Below are positions 32,546 to 44,759 of a stretch of DNA of 64,000 nt, in pieces (the stretch's first letter is position 1; every line of letters begins with the position of its first letter). Below the pieces are notes generated by a model. The model was not told the origin of the DNA. It saw only the letters and a program-made list of their open reading frames with translations, and did not search any database. Position numbers and translations under genes: made by a program. Source of the stretch: Procambarus clarkii (Eukaryota; Arthropoda; Malacostraca; Decapoda; Cambaridae); contig NC_091217.1 in assembly GCF_040958095.1 (NCBI RefSeq), positions 8,308,235 to 8,372,234 on the forward strand. The letters run 5' to 3'.

Positions 32546-32629
32546 CTATGTGCTTTAATATACTGTACCTACAATTTTCTCTCATCTTTTTTTTCATTTC
32601 ATGTAATCTGTTATCATTTTTTGTCTATA

Positions 32630-32796
32630 ATTTTGCAAGTATTTACCTCCTTAAAATTTTCTTAGATTAAGGACCTGCCCGAAATGCTGCGCGTGCTAGT
32701 GGCTTTACAAGACTGTAATTACCATATTTGTATCCTCACATTCCTTATGTACATTCTTGTATATGCATAAATAAATAAATAAATAAATAAATAAAA
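32630..32796 (+). mobile_element. LINE 3' tail ending in (AAAT)n
   Basis: GCCCGAAATGCTGCGCGTGC, TAGTGGCTTTACAAGA, then TCCTCACATTCCTTATGTAC and (AAAT)7 at about 32767-32795. This looks like a LINE 3' end with its simple tail. Confidence 0.65.
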
Positions 32797-33381
32797 GGTG
32801 GTTGGGCTCACTGGCTCAAGCAAAGAATATTCACTATACAATACTATATTGAATATAAATTCAGTGGATTTTGTACTACATGGGAACCTGGTCCAAGATA
32901 GGGATTTTAATCTAGCCAGTGACCTGTACAATGAATTTGGCATCTAGATAATGCAGAATTCCTCCAAGACTGATAATTTTAAATTAATATTACTAAGAAA
33001 TTCAAACAGTGCTTTTTCCATGGGATTTCTGCATCAAATTATGCACAAATGTATGTCCTATCATGTGCACAAATAAAGGGTGAATGCTGTGGATCTTGTT
33101 GTCCATTAAAATCTGTACAATAAAGCTTTGTCACATGCCATCCCTAAGGTGTGGCGTTGTTTACAATTTCCCATTTAGAATCCTTTCATTAGAAAGTATT
33201 TACACCACAGTATTGTATGTCGAACATAAAAAATATTAAATGTATAAAGATATTGTACACAATGTGATAAATCAATGATATAATCTTTAGAGCAGGACAG
33301 CACGATCGAACCAATGTTGTGGATAACCACAGATGTGCACCTTAACCCATGGACTAGGATGTGCAAAAAGTTACATGACCT

Positions 33382-33540
33382 GGGGCCGGATTCAGGAAGG
33401 TACTTACGAAGGTTTTTCCTCTTAGCTAAGAGCGTTTTCCGTCTTGGCGCCTTCGTGGCGGCTACGTCCATATTCAATTAACTACCCTAAGTGGAAAAAC
33501 CTTCGTAAGTTCATTCCTGGATTTAAGTGTGGTTTCGACC
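33382..33540. repeat. MITE-like hairpin
   Basis: ACTTACGAAGGTTTTTCC (33402-33419) and GGAAAAACCTTCGTAAGT (33493-33510) are exact inverted complements (18 bp). Outer GGATTCAGGAA and TTCCTGGAT extend the arms. The end motif GGCCGGATTCAGGAA recurs inverted at 36425-36442. Confidence 0.65.
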
Positions 33541-34249
33541 ACTCGTAGCTTTACGTAAACTGGATATAAGTAATTTTTTCTCTACTACATGACACTGGGA
33601 TCGATTTATGATATTGGAACATGACCAAAATATTATAGCTGGTGAATCTAGTGAAGAGGAATCCTTCGTGTTAGTTATATATGCATTCTCTGCTTGAAAC
33701 TTGAAGTAAATATGTGTTTGATGATAGTAGAATTAGTTTTATAATAGCAAGATATTATACCAGTAGTTATTAAGTAAATAAACACTGGTGAACATGAAAT
33801 ATGAGAGGTGATGAGCCCTGCCTGATGGGATCATTTACTATCACCAAATGCGCCTGTTCACCTAGTAGTAAGGGTGTACCTTAGCTATACATACCCATTT
33901 CTAATTTATTTAGTTTGGTTTTATTTTGAAATTAAATCTGGGTGAGACATAAAATAAAAATATGCTGCACAAATGATGTTAGGTAAGGAAAAGGGTAAAA
34001 ATGTCAAAAACTTTATTCATTGAATACTTAAAGCTATAATTATGACTATATAGATTATTAAAAAAGAGAGGGAAGTAGGGGTCCAAGACCTCTTCCTGTT
34101 ATACAATTTGGGTGTGGAACAAGTAATTATCAAAAGAAGGCACCATGCCGGGAAGGCTATGTAGCAGTGAGGTGAGGCAGCTACTTATTTGAGAAATGCT
34201 TATTTTATTTACCTTATAAGCTGAGGCAACTTATTTTATTTGAGGAATA

Positions 34250-34775
34250 CTCAGCTGATTCCTCTACATTTAGCATGGAACAAATTTGTGTCCAAGACCT
34301 CTTCCTGTTACTCAATTTGGCTGTGTGTAACCAAACTAGAAGTGCTCTACAAATCAAGGGACCCAGAATGTGGAATGACCTCCCGAATCATGTCAAAGGC
34401 TGTACCCCTCTCAACCAGTTTAAGAGTTAAACCAAGTACTGCCAAATTAACTCCATGTAACCTAACTTACCTCCTAAATGTCAACCCATGTCTTGCTATT
34501 TTTTAAACAACGCTGTTCACCAACATGTGCAATTGCTGATTTATGCTATGTTAACCCCTTTTTTGTATTTTTTATTCCTTCTTTCAACACAATTTATACC
34601 TAATCCCGATTACTATTAAGTTTTAGTCTGTGTTTTTTTTTTTCCCCCACACCTTGCCCGAAATGCTATGAGTATTAGTGGCTTTAGGTATTGTATGTAC
34701 TAGCTCTGCCTATAAATCCATCATTGTTTGTAAATCAACTGTATGTACTTTTCCTGAATAAAATGTATTTATTTA
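34250..34775 (+). mobile_element. LINE 3' fragment with tail
   Basis: CAAACTAGAAGTGCTCTAC followed by the same WND(L/P)P-type coding end as at 10840-10930, then a tail with GCCCGAAATGCTATGAG, TTAGTGGCTTTAGG and AATAAAATGTATTTATTTAT. Confidence 0.75.
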
Positions 34776-35201
34776 TTTTTTAATCAGTAAGTATTAAAAG
34801 AAGGCACCAAACTGGGAAGGCTATGTAGCACCATTGTGTGTAACAATAAACCAAATTTTTTTTAACAAATAATGCACCTGTATGGGAAAACAAATCCTGT
34901 CAGCTGTAAAAATATTGATGCAGTTATTTAAATGAAAAATATAATGAAAGAAATATTACTGGTTTATTTTTATCCTATCTTTTTGTACTGTACAGTATAT
35001 CCAAGGAAGTGAAAAATTGAGACATAATGCACAATTTAATGAATGATTAGCAGTTCAAAAGAAATATGACTTGTATTACATATCAACATGAGATCTTAAT
35101 GATCCATGGTCAACATGATTTAATAAGGATAATACAGTACTGTATTTGTAATACAAACTATAATTTAAAATCTATTACTGATTTTTTTTTATTAAGAAGA
35201 T

Positions 35202-36000
35202 TAGGTATACACAGCAATGTGCTGCTACCCTAGTCTATATGGAATATTACACAGTGTAGATAAAAAACTAGCTATAAATTTATCTAATACTCCCATCTCA
35301 CAGGATGGTTAGACATACTGTACATGGAATCAATTTAGAAAATACCAGCCTCAATACAAAAAACAAATCAACTCTGACTAAACAACTCTAAGCAATTTTC
35401 ACAAGAGGTAAGCACTGAATCATGGAAACATTATATTATAATTACTCTTACCAGTTTCTACAAAACTCCTCTCAAACAATGTATTTTTAAACATGTTTAG
35501 GTATACACAGCAATGTGCTGCTTCCCTATTCTGTATAAAGGACCACACAGTGTAGATCAAAAACCAGCTACAAGCTCACCCAACATCCTCACCTCACAGG
35601 ATGGCCAGTCATACATGGAATTAAGAGAGAACAAAATACTTAATGCTGATCTATTAGCCTCCACTGGCAAAATCTGGGTGCAGCACAAGAATATCTTCCA
35701 ATATTCCTGAGTGTATGAAGTAATTACAGAGCTCAAAATACCTCATACCATTTGGTATGAAGTCACTGATAACAGGACAATCACAGATATAGTGTTGGAG
35801 AGTATGTTCTCTCAAGTAGGACTGAAAACAGATGTTTTTTTTCCACCAAGAGGGCTATAAACCCATGGAACCGCCTACCCGCTGAAGCCGTAAATGCCAA
35901 ATTCCAGCTAAAAAATATCATTAAGACAATTGGCGGGCCCTTTAACAAGCCGCCGGCTTTCTGTCCTCTTCGAGGTCACTAGATAGTTAGTGGCCCTTGG
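35202..36000 (+). mobile_element. LINE 3' region with internal direct repeat
   Basis: TTAGGTATACACAGCAATGT starts at both about 35202 and 35498, and the following roughly 130 bases remain similar (CACAGTGTAGAT, CTCACAGGATGG). Codons near 35850-35992 read RAINPWNRLPAEAVN and KNIIKTIGGPFNKPPAFCPL, a LINE C-terminus ending RGH and a stop. The tail is TTAGTGGCCCTTGGGTAAAT. Confidence 0.7.
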
Positions 36001-36189
36001 GTAAATTCAGTAAATATATACAATAATTGTCAGCGCATCTTCCGAGCAACAAGGACAGCTACACAGTATCTCTTAGAATTACGTAGGTAAACAACAAATG
36101 TAACATATTTGTTTACTACAATGTCGGTGCTGGCTGTAGAAGTTGAAAAAACATTGTTTTACTTCGAAATATACTAATTTTATAAGAAA

Positions 36190-36442
36190 ATTCGACGTAA
36201 ATAGGAGGCAGTAGAGCTCCGATAAGCCAGCGCTAAGTCTTTAATATGAAGAATGTTGCTGCTCTCTGATTGGCCAAACGAAACACAGTAGTGACCTCTA
36301 TCGGCACGCAGGTGAACCAACAATTTTCTTCCTAAGTATACCTTATTGAATCGCACCTAAGCATCTTCTTAGGGCGCACTTAGGAACCTTCGTAGCAAAC
36401 CCACTTACGAAGAAATACACAGAGCTTCCTGAATCTAGGTCC
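36190..36442. mobile_element. Non-autonomous DNA element end
   Basis: Contains CTCTGATTGGCCAAACGAAA and ends with CTTACGAAG and CTTCCTGAATCTAGGTCC, the inverted counterpart of the end at 33382-33400. It may be the right terminus of a roughly 3-kb element starting at 33382, or a separate short MITE. Confidence 0.45.
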
Positions 36443-36794
36443 AGGTATCCATTGGAGGTGCTTATCGAGTCCCCTCTTGTACACAGTGAGGGTTACGTCT
36501 TTCTTACTTTGACAAGGTAAGATAGGTGCTATAGAAACTAGTCTTTTTAACGACAAAGGGGATGTTTAACCACTAGTGTGTGTCACAAGGTCGAATTTCC
36601 GACCTTCCCCAGGATGCATCTATTTACTACTAGATGAACAGAGGCATTATGTGAAAGGAAAGGTGCCCAACCATTTCTGTCCCGCCGGGAATCGAACCCA
36701 TTATCCACGATTGTGAGATGAGACCGGTATATCTGTTTATTCAGATAAAAGTATATACAAGATGAGTTACACAGAGAATATTGGATTTCTAGAG
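36443..36794 (-). repeat. 352-bp composite repeat, copy 2
   Basis: A gap-free near-identical partner of 3061-3412 (about 9 differences). It begins directly after the DNA-element end at 36442. Confidence 0.85.
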
Positions 36795-37540
36795 ATAACT
36801 AGTACATACTATGCCTAAAGCCACAAATACGCACAGTGTTTCGGGCAAGCATTATCAGGTGAAGCTGTACTAATCTGAAGCGTCACAGCATATTTGTTCT
36901 TTAATCTAAAAACATTATAATGGATATGCATAAGGCAGCGACGCTAGCTAATGGCTTTCGCTCGTCATTCACGTTTTCTCTTTGCAAAACTACGTTTTTC
37001 TTGGCCATTTCCTGACCTTTTTTTTCTCATCCATCGAGAGGAAAATATCATCAATTTTCACCCTTTTCATTCAATTTTTTAAGACCACCCCTTGCCTCTG
37101 AACCCATGAGGCAGGAAGGTCTTTATAAAGTACATCCCCCCACGGGACTTGGCTCAGCCTGGACCCTCTCCAAACACAAGGCAAGAGAGCCGCTCCACTC
37201 ATGCCCGCGATAAACTCCCTGAAAAATTGCGCTGACATGACACACAATGTTTCACCAACACGAAAATTAATGTAATCTTGAACGATCTGTTTTCTTGATA
37301 CCTTTGGTATGATGCACGTATCTAGAAATGTGCATGTTGTGAATTAATGCAATAAATTAATAAATAAATACATTTTTATTTAGGTAAAACTACTTACCTA
37401 TTGAGTTACAAGCAGAATGTTGGATTTTTAGATAAGAGTTAGTATATATATTATGCTTAAAGCCACTAATACGCACAGCGTTTCGAACAAAAATAAGTCT
37501 TACCTAGTGTGTTTGACTGCCAGTAATTACCTAAGTGTAG
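36795..37540. repeat. LINE tail pieces and unassigned DNA
   Basis: CTAAAGCCACAAATACGCAC, then AGTGTTTCGGGC at 36817-36848, and TTTTATTTAGGTAAAACTAC (37374-37393) with TAAAGCCACTAATACGCAC and AGCGTTTCG near 37460, are the same tail as at 10978-11090. Between them is unassigned DNA. Confidence 0.55.
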
Positions 37541-37690
37541 TTACAGGATGAGAGCTACGCTCGTGGTGTCCCGTCTTCCCAGCGCACTTTTGTCATATAA
37601 CGCTTTGAAACTACTGACGGTCTTGGCCTCCACCACCTTCTCACCTGTGACGGCAAGGGAATGTTTGCGGCGGCGCGCTCCTGCCGATGA
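37541..37690 (-). mobile_element. LINE ORF C-terminal fragment
   Basis: Minus reads GEKVVEAKTVSSFKALYDKS, the VVE(A/G)xTxxxFKxxYD motif that also ends the longer LINE at 42345 (VVEANTIHTFKTRYDREMG) and the copy at 49449 (VVEADSIHSFKCRYDRPQ). Confidence 0.75.
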
Positions 37691-38099
37691 AGTAGATTCT
37701 TTACCACAACAAGGGAACAAGAACAATGTGACGACGTGCAGTCAATGTACCCAACTATAGTTGTGTTTACGAAGGTTGAACTACATCGTCCCACCCTTCA
37801 ACCGAACCTATTGGACTCTGCATATCTACATTCAACCCATCCTTTAAAAATAATTGTCTAGCTACTATAGATTGAATATACAAAATACGAATTGCTTTAC
37901 AAAAAAATGTCGACGGTTTGAACATCTGAAATACTAAATGCTAATACAAACTGAAATAGCCTAGCCATGAACCTAACCTGTTCTAGACCTAATTGCAAAC
38001 TACAGTACAATAAACGTGGAAATAACATTCCATTCACTTGCACCATCGGAGTCTGGAACTCACGACCACAGGGGTGGAAGAAACAGGAACTCTACCGAC

Positions 38100-38235
38100 C
38101 ACTGTAAAGGATAGATGAAATTGTTAATGTAATCATTACCGTTGAGGTCTGATAAAGACCTTGTGTCCCCTCTGTAATAATTTTTGTGCTACCGCTCACA
38201 GGATAAAAATGGGGTGCACAATAAACTAGCCGCCT
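38100..38235 (+). repeat. Dispersed repeat, GGGGTGCACAATAAAC tail
   Basis: Resembles 8930-9010 (ACCGCCCACAAGATGGG). Unclassified. Confidence 0.4.
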
Positions 38236-38399
38236 CCGGTGGCAACAATGAAAATCGTGATTTCGAAGCTCCGATGGTGCAGGTGAGTGCAATGTTACTT
38301 CCACATTTATCGTGGTTTGCAATTTCTCTGACTGGCACGAGGATCACCTATAATACCCCCAGTCTCAAGTGATATCCCAGGAGAGGTTGAAAGTTCCAT

Positions 38400-39230
38400 A
38401 ATGAAATAATAAAGGACTACCTTGAAGTCGAACTCATAGCGTTTCCCAGGGATTTTGCACGTGGGCCGTGCGTGTTAACAAAAATTCCATTGTTTTACAG
38501 TAAGAGGGATCTCTGGGTTCTGAACTTATGCTTCCACTGACTGCCGAATAACTGTAACCTCCTGCACTACCCTTGGCCACAATAAAACGTGGCCATGGAG
38601 TTTTTTCTCCAACATTCTCAATTTGTCAACATTGGTGAAGGTTTCAACAGTTGGTGTGGTTTAAGGGTAGCTGCCTGGCTTCAACCCCACCGGTAAGGAC
38701 AATCTTTATTTTGTTCTCACGTTTTATTTAACTCAATTGCGTCTACTTATATACAGCCTTGTCTTTAATATATATTATTATTTTACTTTGCAACTTGTGG
38801 CTACGATGACAGAAGGGGTTAGGACCTAACTGTTTGCTTGTAACTAGCTTTTTAACTGTTTGGAGACGCCATGTGATAGGTTTGAACCGGATTCGCGTAC
38901 TGAAGTCCGGATGTGGGAAATATAAGTCTTATCTGTGTCACCACACAAAGGAAATGCAGATACACACTATATTAATTTATTGAAATATATTTAATTTATT
39001 GGCTTTAAAGAAATAGAATAATACAAGAAAAATAAAGAAATAATAAGTTGCAATACAATGTGAACAAAACTGTTGTGGAGGTAGTGGCAAAATATTTTAG
39101 AGTATGAGAAACATTTGAGTGATAGTAGTCACTCAGTGTGACATGTTCACTCTTGGGGGGGGGGGGGACATGTATGCGAGGCTACCTGGACCGTTGTGGA
39201 TGAGCAGTGGAGCAGCACGCTGGTCAGGTG
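38400..39230. other. Unassigned sequence
   Basis: No gene or repeat recognised apart from a G-run at 39155-39167. Confidence 0.4.
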
Positions 39231-39239
39231 TCATTCACC

Positions 39240-39545
39240 GCCCACACTCCACCTACACCCCCATCCACACTCCGGCCTCACTGCCAAAACTCCACCCATA
39301 CTCCTGCTACACCGCCCACACTCCACCCACACTACTGCCACACCGCCCACACTCCACCCACACTACTGCCACACCGCCCACACTCCACCCACACTACTGC
39401 CACACCGCCCACACTCTACCTACACCCCAACCCAACTCCAGACACTCTGCCAACACTTCACCCACACTCCTGCCACTCCATCCACACTGCCCACACTCTA
39501 CCTACACTCTGCCCACACTCCACCCACACTGCGGGCGTACTCCAC
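39240..39545. repeat. Minisatellite, 31-bp unit, CCACAC-rich
   Basis: CACACTCCACCCACACTACT followed by GCCACACCGCC repeats about four times at 39308-39415. Degenerate units lie on both sides. Confidence 0.85.
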
Positions 39546-39805
39546 CAAAACATTCGCCAAAGAACAATGGCAAAGGTCACTCGAGGAGCTGACCTTTTAA
39601 CACAAAGACTCTCGTTCCTTCCAAAATAACTTTTGCACTCAGTGGTGACTAGGCTCTTTGGTAACTGAAGGGGGGAACACATTTCTGCTCTGAGGGACAT
39701 ATCATCTTCCTCTTCTTGATGGTTGGTGCAGTTTGCATGAAGGGTTTATCGTCCCGATGACTGCACATCCTATCATCTTGACGTTAGGAATCCTTAGGAG
39801 GACGG

Positions 39806-40019
39806 GCACCTGGTGTGTGTTGGCAAGGGAAGGGGACCTATCACTGCACCTGGTGTGTGTGTTGGCAAGGGAAGGGGACCTATCACTGCACCTGGTGTGT
39901 GTGTTGGCAAGGGAAGGGGACCTATCACTGCACCTGGTGTGTGTTGGCAAGGGAAGGGGACCTATCACTGCACCTGGTGTGTGTTGGCAAAGGAAGGGGA
40001 CCTATCACTACACCTGGTG
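39806..40019. repeat. Minisatellite, 40-42 bp unit, five copies
   Basis: GTTGGCAAGGGAAGGGGACC followed by TATCACTGCACCTGGTGTGT, five nearly identical copies differing in one GT dinucleotide and a few bases. Confidence 0.92.
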
Positions 40020-40138
40020 AAAGTGGGTACCAATTCTTGTTGTTTGTAGGGACCCTCAAGCCTAAAAGAGGATATGCAGCACCCGGGGGAGCCTTGTCAG
40101 ACTCCCACGTGCGCTGGCATATATTGTCTTCTACCACA

Positions 40139-40142
<4 letters not shown>

Positions 40143-40227
<85 letters not shown>
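40143..40227. repeat. (TA)n microsatellite
   Basis: 85 bases of uninterrupted TA. Confidence 0.97.
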
Positions 40228-40229
<2 letters not shown>

Positions 40230-40737
40230 TAGAAAGCAGAATTTTCCTGAAATACTGAATTTTCCCAAAATTGTATTTTCTGAAATGATGAACTTTTTCG
40301 TTGTATTACATATTATTGCGTTTACTTTTTATTTGAGTCAAAACAAACATAGAAACTTGACCAAACTTATCTAAGCACAGCTAACCTATCATCATCTAAC
40401 CTAACCAAGTAATTCATGTTCCTAATATATTTATATTGTTAGGAATAAATCAAATTGGAAAGAAATATTTGAAAATAACGAAAATCGCTCTGCCTGTTAT
40501 TATTTGTGTATTATTGTCATAAATAATTTTTGAATTAATTTTAAATTTATGATTGGTATGATTATTATATAATTTCATTGTGTATGTCATAATAAGTCTG
40601 TAACAATCTCTGCTCCCAGGTAGTAAGTGTTATTTTCTGATTGTTCATGCCTCCAAAGTATGGAAAACTGCCGTTATTCCCCTCAAACTTTTCTTTGACT
40701 TTGCCCCAGACGTCATAAAGGTTCCTCGAAGACTGCC

Positions 40738-40930
40738 TACCTCTAGGCTAGTCCTGACTCCTAGGCTAGTGCCTGACTCCTAGGCTGGTGCCTGACTCCT
40801 AGGCTAGTGCCTGATTCCTAGGCTAGTGCCTGACTCCTAGGCTAGTGTCTGAATCCTAGGCTAGTGCCTGACTCCTAGGCTAGTGCCTGACTCCAAGGCT
40901 AGTGCCTGACTCCTAGGCTAGTGCTGACAC
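40738..40930. repeat. Minisatellite, 20-bp unit
   Basis: About nine copies of CCTAGGCTAGTGCCTGACTC, each carrying the palindrome CCTAGG. Confidence 0.92.
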
Positions 40931-41590
40931 GTGCCGGAAACACTCTGCGTGCTACGGGTCTGATTAAAGATGCACTTTATGTAGCAACATTTCAACCACT
41001 GTACCGTGTTCTTCTGTATATTTTCAAATCAAATTGAATAACCTTAGCCAAAGTTAAGGTCAAAGAAAAGTTTCAGGAGAATAATTGCCATTTGCTATGT
41101 TTGGGAGGCCAAAAAAATTAGTTACGCAGAGTTATTATGATACACAAAAGAAATTATCTAAAGATCAAAAGAGGCTAGGCTTTAGCCGGTCATATTTGTG
41201 TGGTGAGTATGACATTTGTGAGGTGAGTATGACATTTGTGAGAGGTGAGTAGGACTGCAGGTGTTGAGACTCACGCTTGAGCGACACCCGTTCATTAGTC
41301 CATGAATCTACACCATGTTGACAGTTATTTTGATCTTTATTAGACAGTAAGGATGGTCTTTTGAGTTTTGACATTGAGTGTGACTGGCACGAGACGTTTC
41401 AGGATAATTCTATAGTTTTCTTGTGCATGGCGGGGTTGTTGGGTGCTGCTGGGACGGACAGGGATAGAGATGGTGGAACGGGAGACAGGTCTGCCTGTGT
41501 GTAGGGATGGGGTGTGAGAGAGGGGAGGGGGATGAGTGAAAGGGACAGGACTTACTTAGTAAACCCCTGCCCCCCCCCCCTCATACACAT
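40931..41590. other. Unassigned sequence
   Basis: A short duplication, GAGTATGACATTTGTGAG, near 41205-41240. No gene. Confidence 0.4.
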
Positions 41591-41591
41591 G

Positions 41592-41880
41592 AGGTCTGGT
41601 AGCTGATGCACGAGTGAACAGCGCGCGGGACTCGTAATCCTGTGGCCCGGGTTCAAGTCCCGACGCCGGCAGAGACAAATGGGCAGGGTTTCTTTCATCC
41701 TGATGCCCCTGTTACCTAGCAGTAAATAGGTACCTGGGAGTTAGACAGCTGTTACGGTCTGCTTCCTAGGTGTGTGTAAAAAAAAAGTTAGTATTTAGTA
41801 ACAGTTAATTGATTGACAGTTGAGAGGTGGGTCGAAAGAGCAGAGCTCAACCCCCGCAAGCACAACTAGGTGAATACACT
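41592..41880 (+). mobile_element. SINE family I joined to a LINE-type AC tail
   Basis: Head with B box GGTTCAAGTCCCGAC and body GACAAATGGGCAGGG, CCTAGCAGTAAATAGG. It ends not in the usual GGGGACGCTAAGCC tail but in GAGCTCAACCCCCGCAAGCA and CAACTAGGTGAATACAC, the 3' end of the other LINE family. Confidence 0.75.
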
Positions 41881-42261
41881 GTTACACAACACCCCCCCCC
41901 CCCGACTCCGACTCCCAATGCACCTCCACTGATCCTTGTCATCCTTATCTGGCGTTTATCTTATATACCGTTCCTCTGCCACACCCTGCCCTCACCCCTG
42001 CCCCTTGTACCGTTCCCTGGGCAGGGGAAACCACCTGCAGATCAGGGCTGACCTGCCTTGAGCAAGGAAGGCAAATTATTGCGAGCACAACCCATTAAAT
42101 TGCTGCTGCTGGCGGCTCGGCCCCTCTTGCCAAACTCACCTTGATGATTTGTTTCATTATGTAACATCTTGTGAATGTATCTATAGTCAGTCAAGATGAC
42201 ATTGTAGTATGGGTTGTGAGCTGGCTGTCTATTTGTGTGTGTTAGTGTGTGTGTGTGTGTG

Positions 42262-43600
42262 TACTCACCTATATGTACTCACCTATATGTGCTTGCAGGA
42301 TCGAGCATTGACGCTTGGATCCCGCCTTTCTAGCTATCGGTTGTTTACAGCAATGACTCCTGTCCCATTTCCCTATCATACCTAGTTTTAAAAGTATGAA
42401 TAGTATTTGCTTCCACAACCTGTTCCCCAAGTGCATTCCATTTTTCTACTACTCTCACGCTAAAAGAAAACTTCCTAACATCTCTGTGACTCATCTGAGT
42501 TTCCAGTTTCCACCCATGTCCCCTCGTTCTGTTATTATTACGTGTGAACATTTCATCTATTTCCACTTTGTCAATTCCCCTGAGTATTTTATATGTCCCT
42601 ATCATATCTCCTCTCTCCCTTCTTTTCTCTAGTGTCGTAAGGTTCAGTTCCTTCAGCCGCTCTTCATATCCCATCCCTCGTAGCTCTGGGACAAGCCTCG
42701 TCGCAAACCTCTGAACCTTCTCCAGTTTCTTTATGTGTTTCTTCAGGTGGGGGCTCCATGATGGCGCGGCATACTCTAAGACGGGTCTCACGTAGGCAGT
42801 GTAAAGCGCCCTAAAAGCTTCCTCATTTAGGTTTCTGAATGAAGTTCTAATTTTCGCCAGTGTAGAGTACGCTGCTGTCGTTATCCTATTTATATGTGCC
42901 TCAGGAGTTAGATTAGGTGTCACATCCACTCCCAGGTCTCTTTCTCGAATCGTTACAGGTAGGCTGTTCCCCTTCATTGTGTACTGTCCCTTTGGTCTCC
43001 TGTCACCTGATCCCATTTCCATAACTTTACATTTACTGGTGTTAAACTCCAGTAGCCATTTCCCTGACCATCTCTGCAGCCTGTTTAAGTCCTCTTGGAG
43101 GATCCTACAATCCTCGTCTGTCACAACTCTTCTCATTAATTTTGCGTCATCTGCAAACATTGACATGTATGATTCCACTCCTGTAAACATATCATTTACG
43201 TAAATTAGAAAGAGGATTGGTCCCAGCACCGATCCTTGAGGTACTCCACTTGTTACTGTTCGCCAGTCCGACTTCTCGCCCCTTACCATTACCCTCTGGC
43301 TCCTTCCTGTTAGGTAGTTCTTCACCCATACTAGGGCCTTTCCGCTTACTCCTGCCTGCCTCTCAAGTTTGTATAGCAGTCTCATGTGCGGTACTGTATC
43401 AAAGGCCTTTTGGCAGTCAAGAAATATGCAGTCTGCCCAGCCTTCTCTGTCCTGCCTTATCCTTGTTACTTTATCATAGAATTCTAAAAGGTTTGTTAGG
43501 CATGATTTCCCTGTCCAGAACCCATGTTGGTGCTTGTTTACAAACCCAATGCTCTCCAGGTGCTCAACAAGTCTTAGCCTAATTATTCTTGTGTGTGTAT
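42262..43600 (-). mobile_element. Non-LTR retrotransposon (jockey-like LINE), 5'-truncated, RT intact
   Basis: The minus strand is open from the flanking GT tract to a stop at 42345. The true element starts near 43600. It encodes an RT with IFLDCQKAFDTVPH (residues about 88-100 of the frame), GVPQGSVLGPILFLIYVND (147-165) and the catalytic FADD (177-180), then the thumb (AYVRPVLEYAAPSWSPHLKK) and VVEANTIHTFKTRYDREMG at the end. Endonuclease and ORF1 are missing. The 3' UTR ends TGCAAGCACATATAGGTGAG and TAC(AC)n at 42262-42250. It is the best preserved LINE here and has no internal stop, so it is probably young. Confidence 0.93.
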
Positions 43601-43608
43601 TCCTAATT

Positions 43609-43610
<2 letters not shown>

Positions 43611-43679
<69 letters not shown>
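43611..43679. repeat. (GT)n microsatellite at a LINE junction
   Basis: About 69 bases. It is the (AC)n tail of the minus-strand LINE end at 43680-43800, and the 42262-43600 LINE abuts its other side. Confidence 0.95.
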
Positions 43680-43682
<3 letters not shown>

Positions 43683-43941
43683 CACCTAATTGTGCTTGCG
43701 GGGGTTGAGCTCTGGCTCTTTGGTCCCGCCTCTCAACCGTCAATCAACAGGTGTATAGGTTCCTGAGCCTATTGGGCTCTATCATATCTACACTTGAAAC
43801 TGTGATGTGTGTGTGTGTGTGTGTACTCACCTAGTTTTATTCATCTGGTTGTGCTTGTGGGGGGGGATGAGCTCTGGCTCTTTGGCCCCGCCTCTCAACC
43901 GTCAACCAATCAACTGTTACTAACTACTAAACAAAATTTTT

Positions 43942-43945
<4 letters not shown>
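43680..43945 (-). repeat. Two LINE 3' ends in series with AC tails
   Basis: TACTCACCTAATTGTGCTTG, CGGGGGTTGAGCTC at 43679-43712 and a second TACTCACCTAGTT, GGTTGTGCTTGTGG at 43824-43860 are 3' ends of the LINE family at 49449-49560 read on minus. Each has a GT tract on its left. Confidence 0.8.

Positions 43946-44024
<79 letters not shown>
43943..44024. repeat. (CA)n microsatellite
   Basis: 82 bases between a LINE 3' end and the inverted SINE. Confidence 0.96.
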
Positions 44025-44309
<285 letters not shown>

Positions 44310-44568
44310 AAACATGTTATGCAGTTAATTTCAGTAATATATGATAATGGAATATAGCTTTTCCCTATGGAATATAGAATTCCCCCCCCCCCCCCCTTCC
44401 CTTCCCTCCTGTCTCTCCCTCACGTCTCTATATGCCTCCTCCTCCTCCTGTCTCAGACTGTGTTATCTGTCACTGCTGCTCCGCCCTGTCTCATGTCTTA
44501 TTATTTCATCCATTCACACGTCTCCTTTGGCTTTAAAATGTCTCAATTTCTCAATTATGTCTCAATCC

Positions 44569-44730
<162 letters not shown>

Positions 44731-44759
44731 TTTCCAATTCACACACACTTCCTTCACTA

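Noticed and set aside
39806-40019. Regular repeats with spacers, considered as a CRISPR-like array
   Set aside because: The whole 40-bp unit is repeated with no unique spacers, and the context is eukaryotic.
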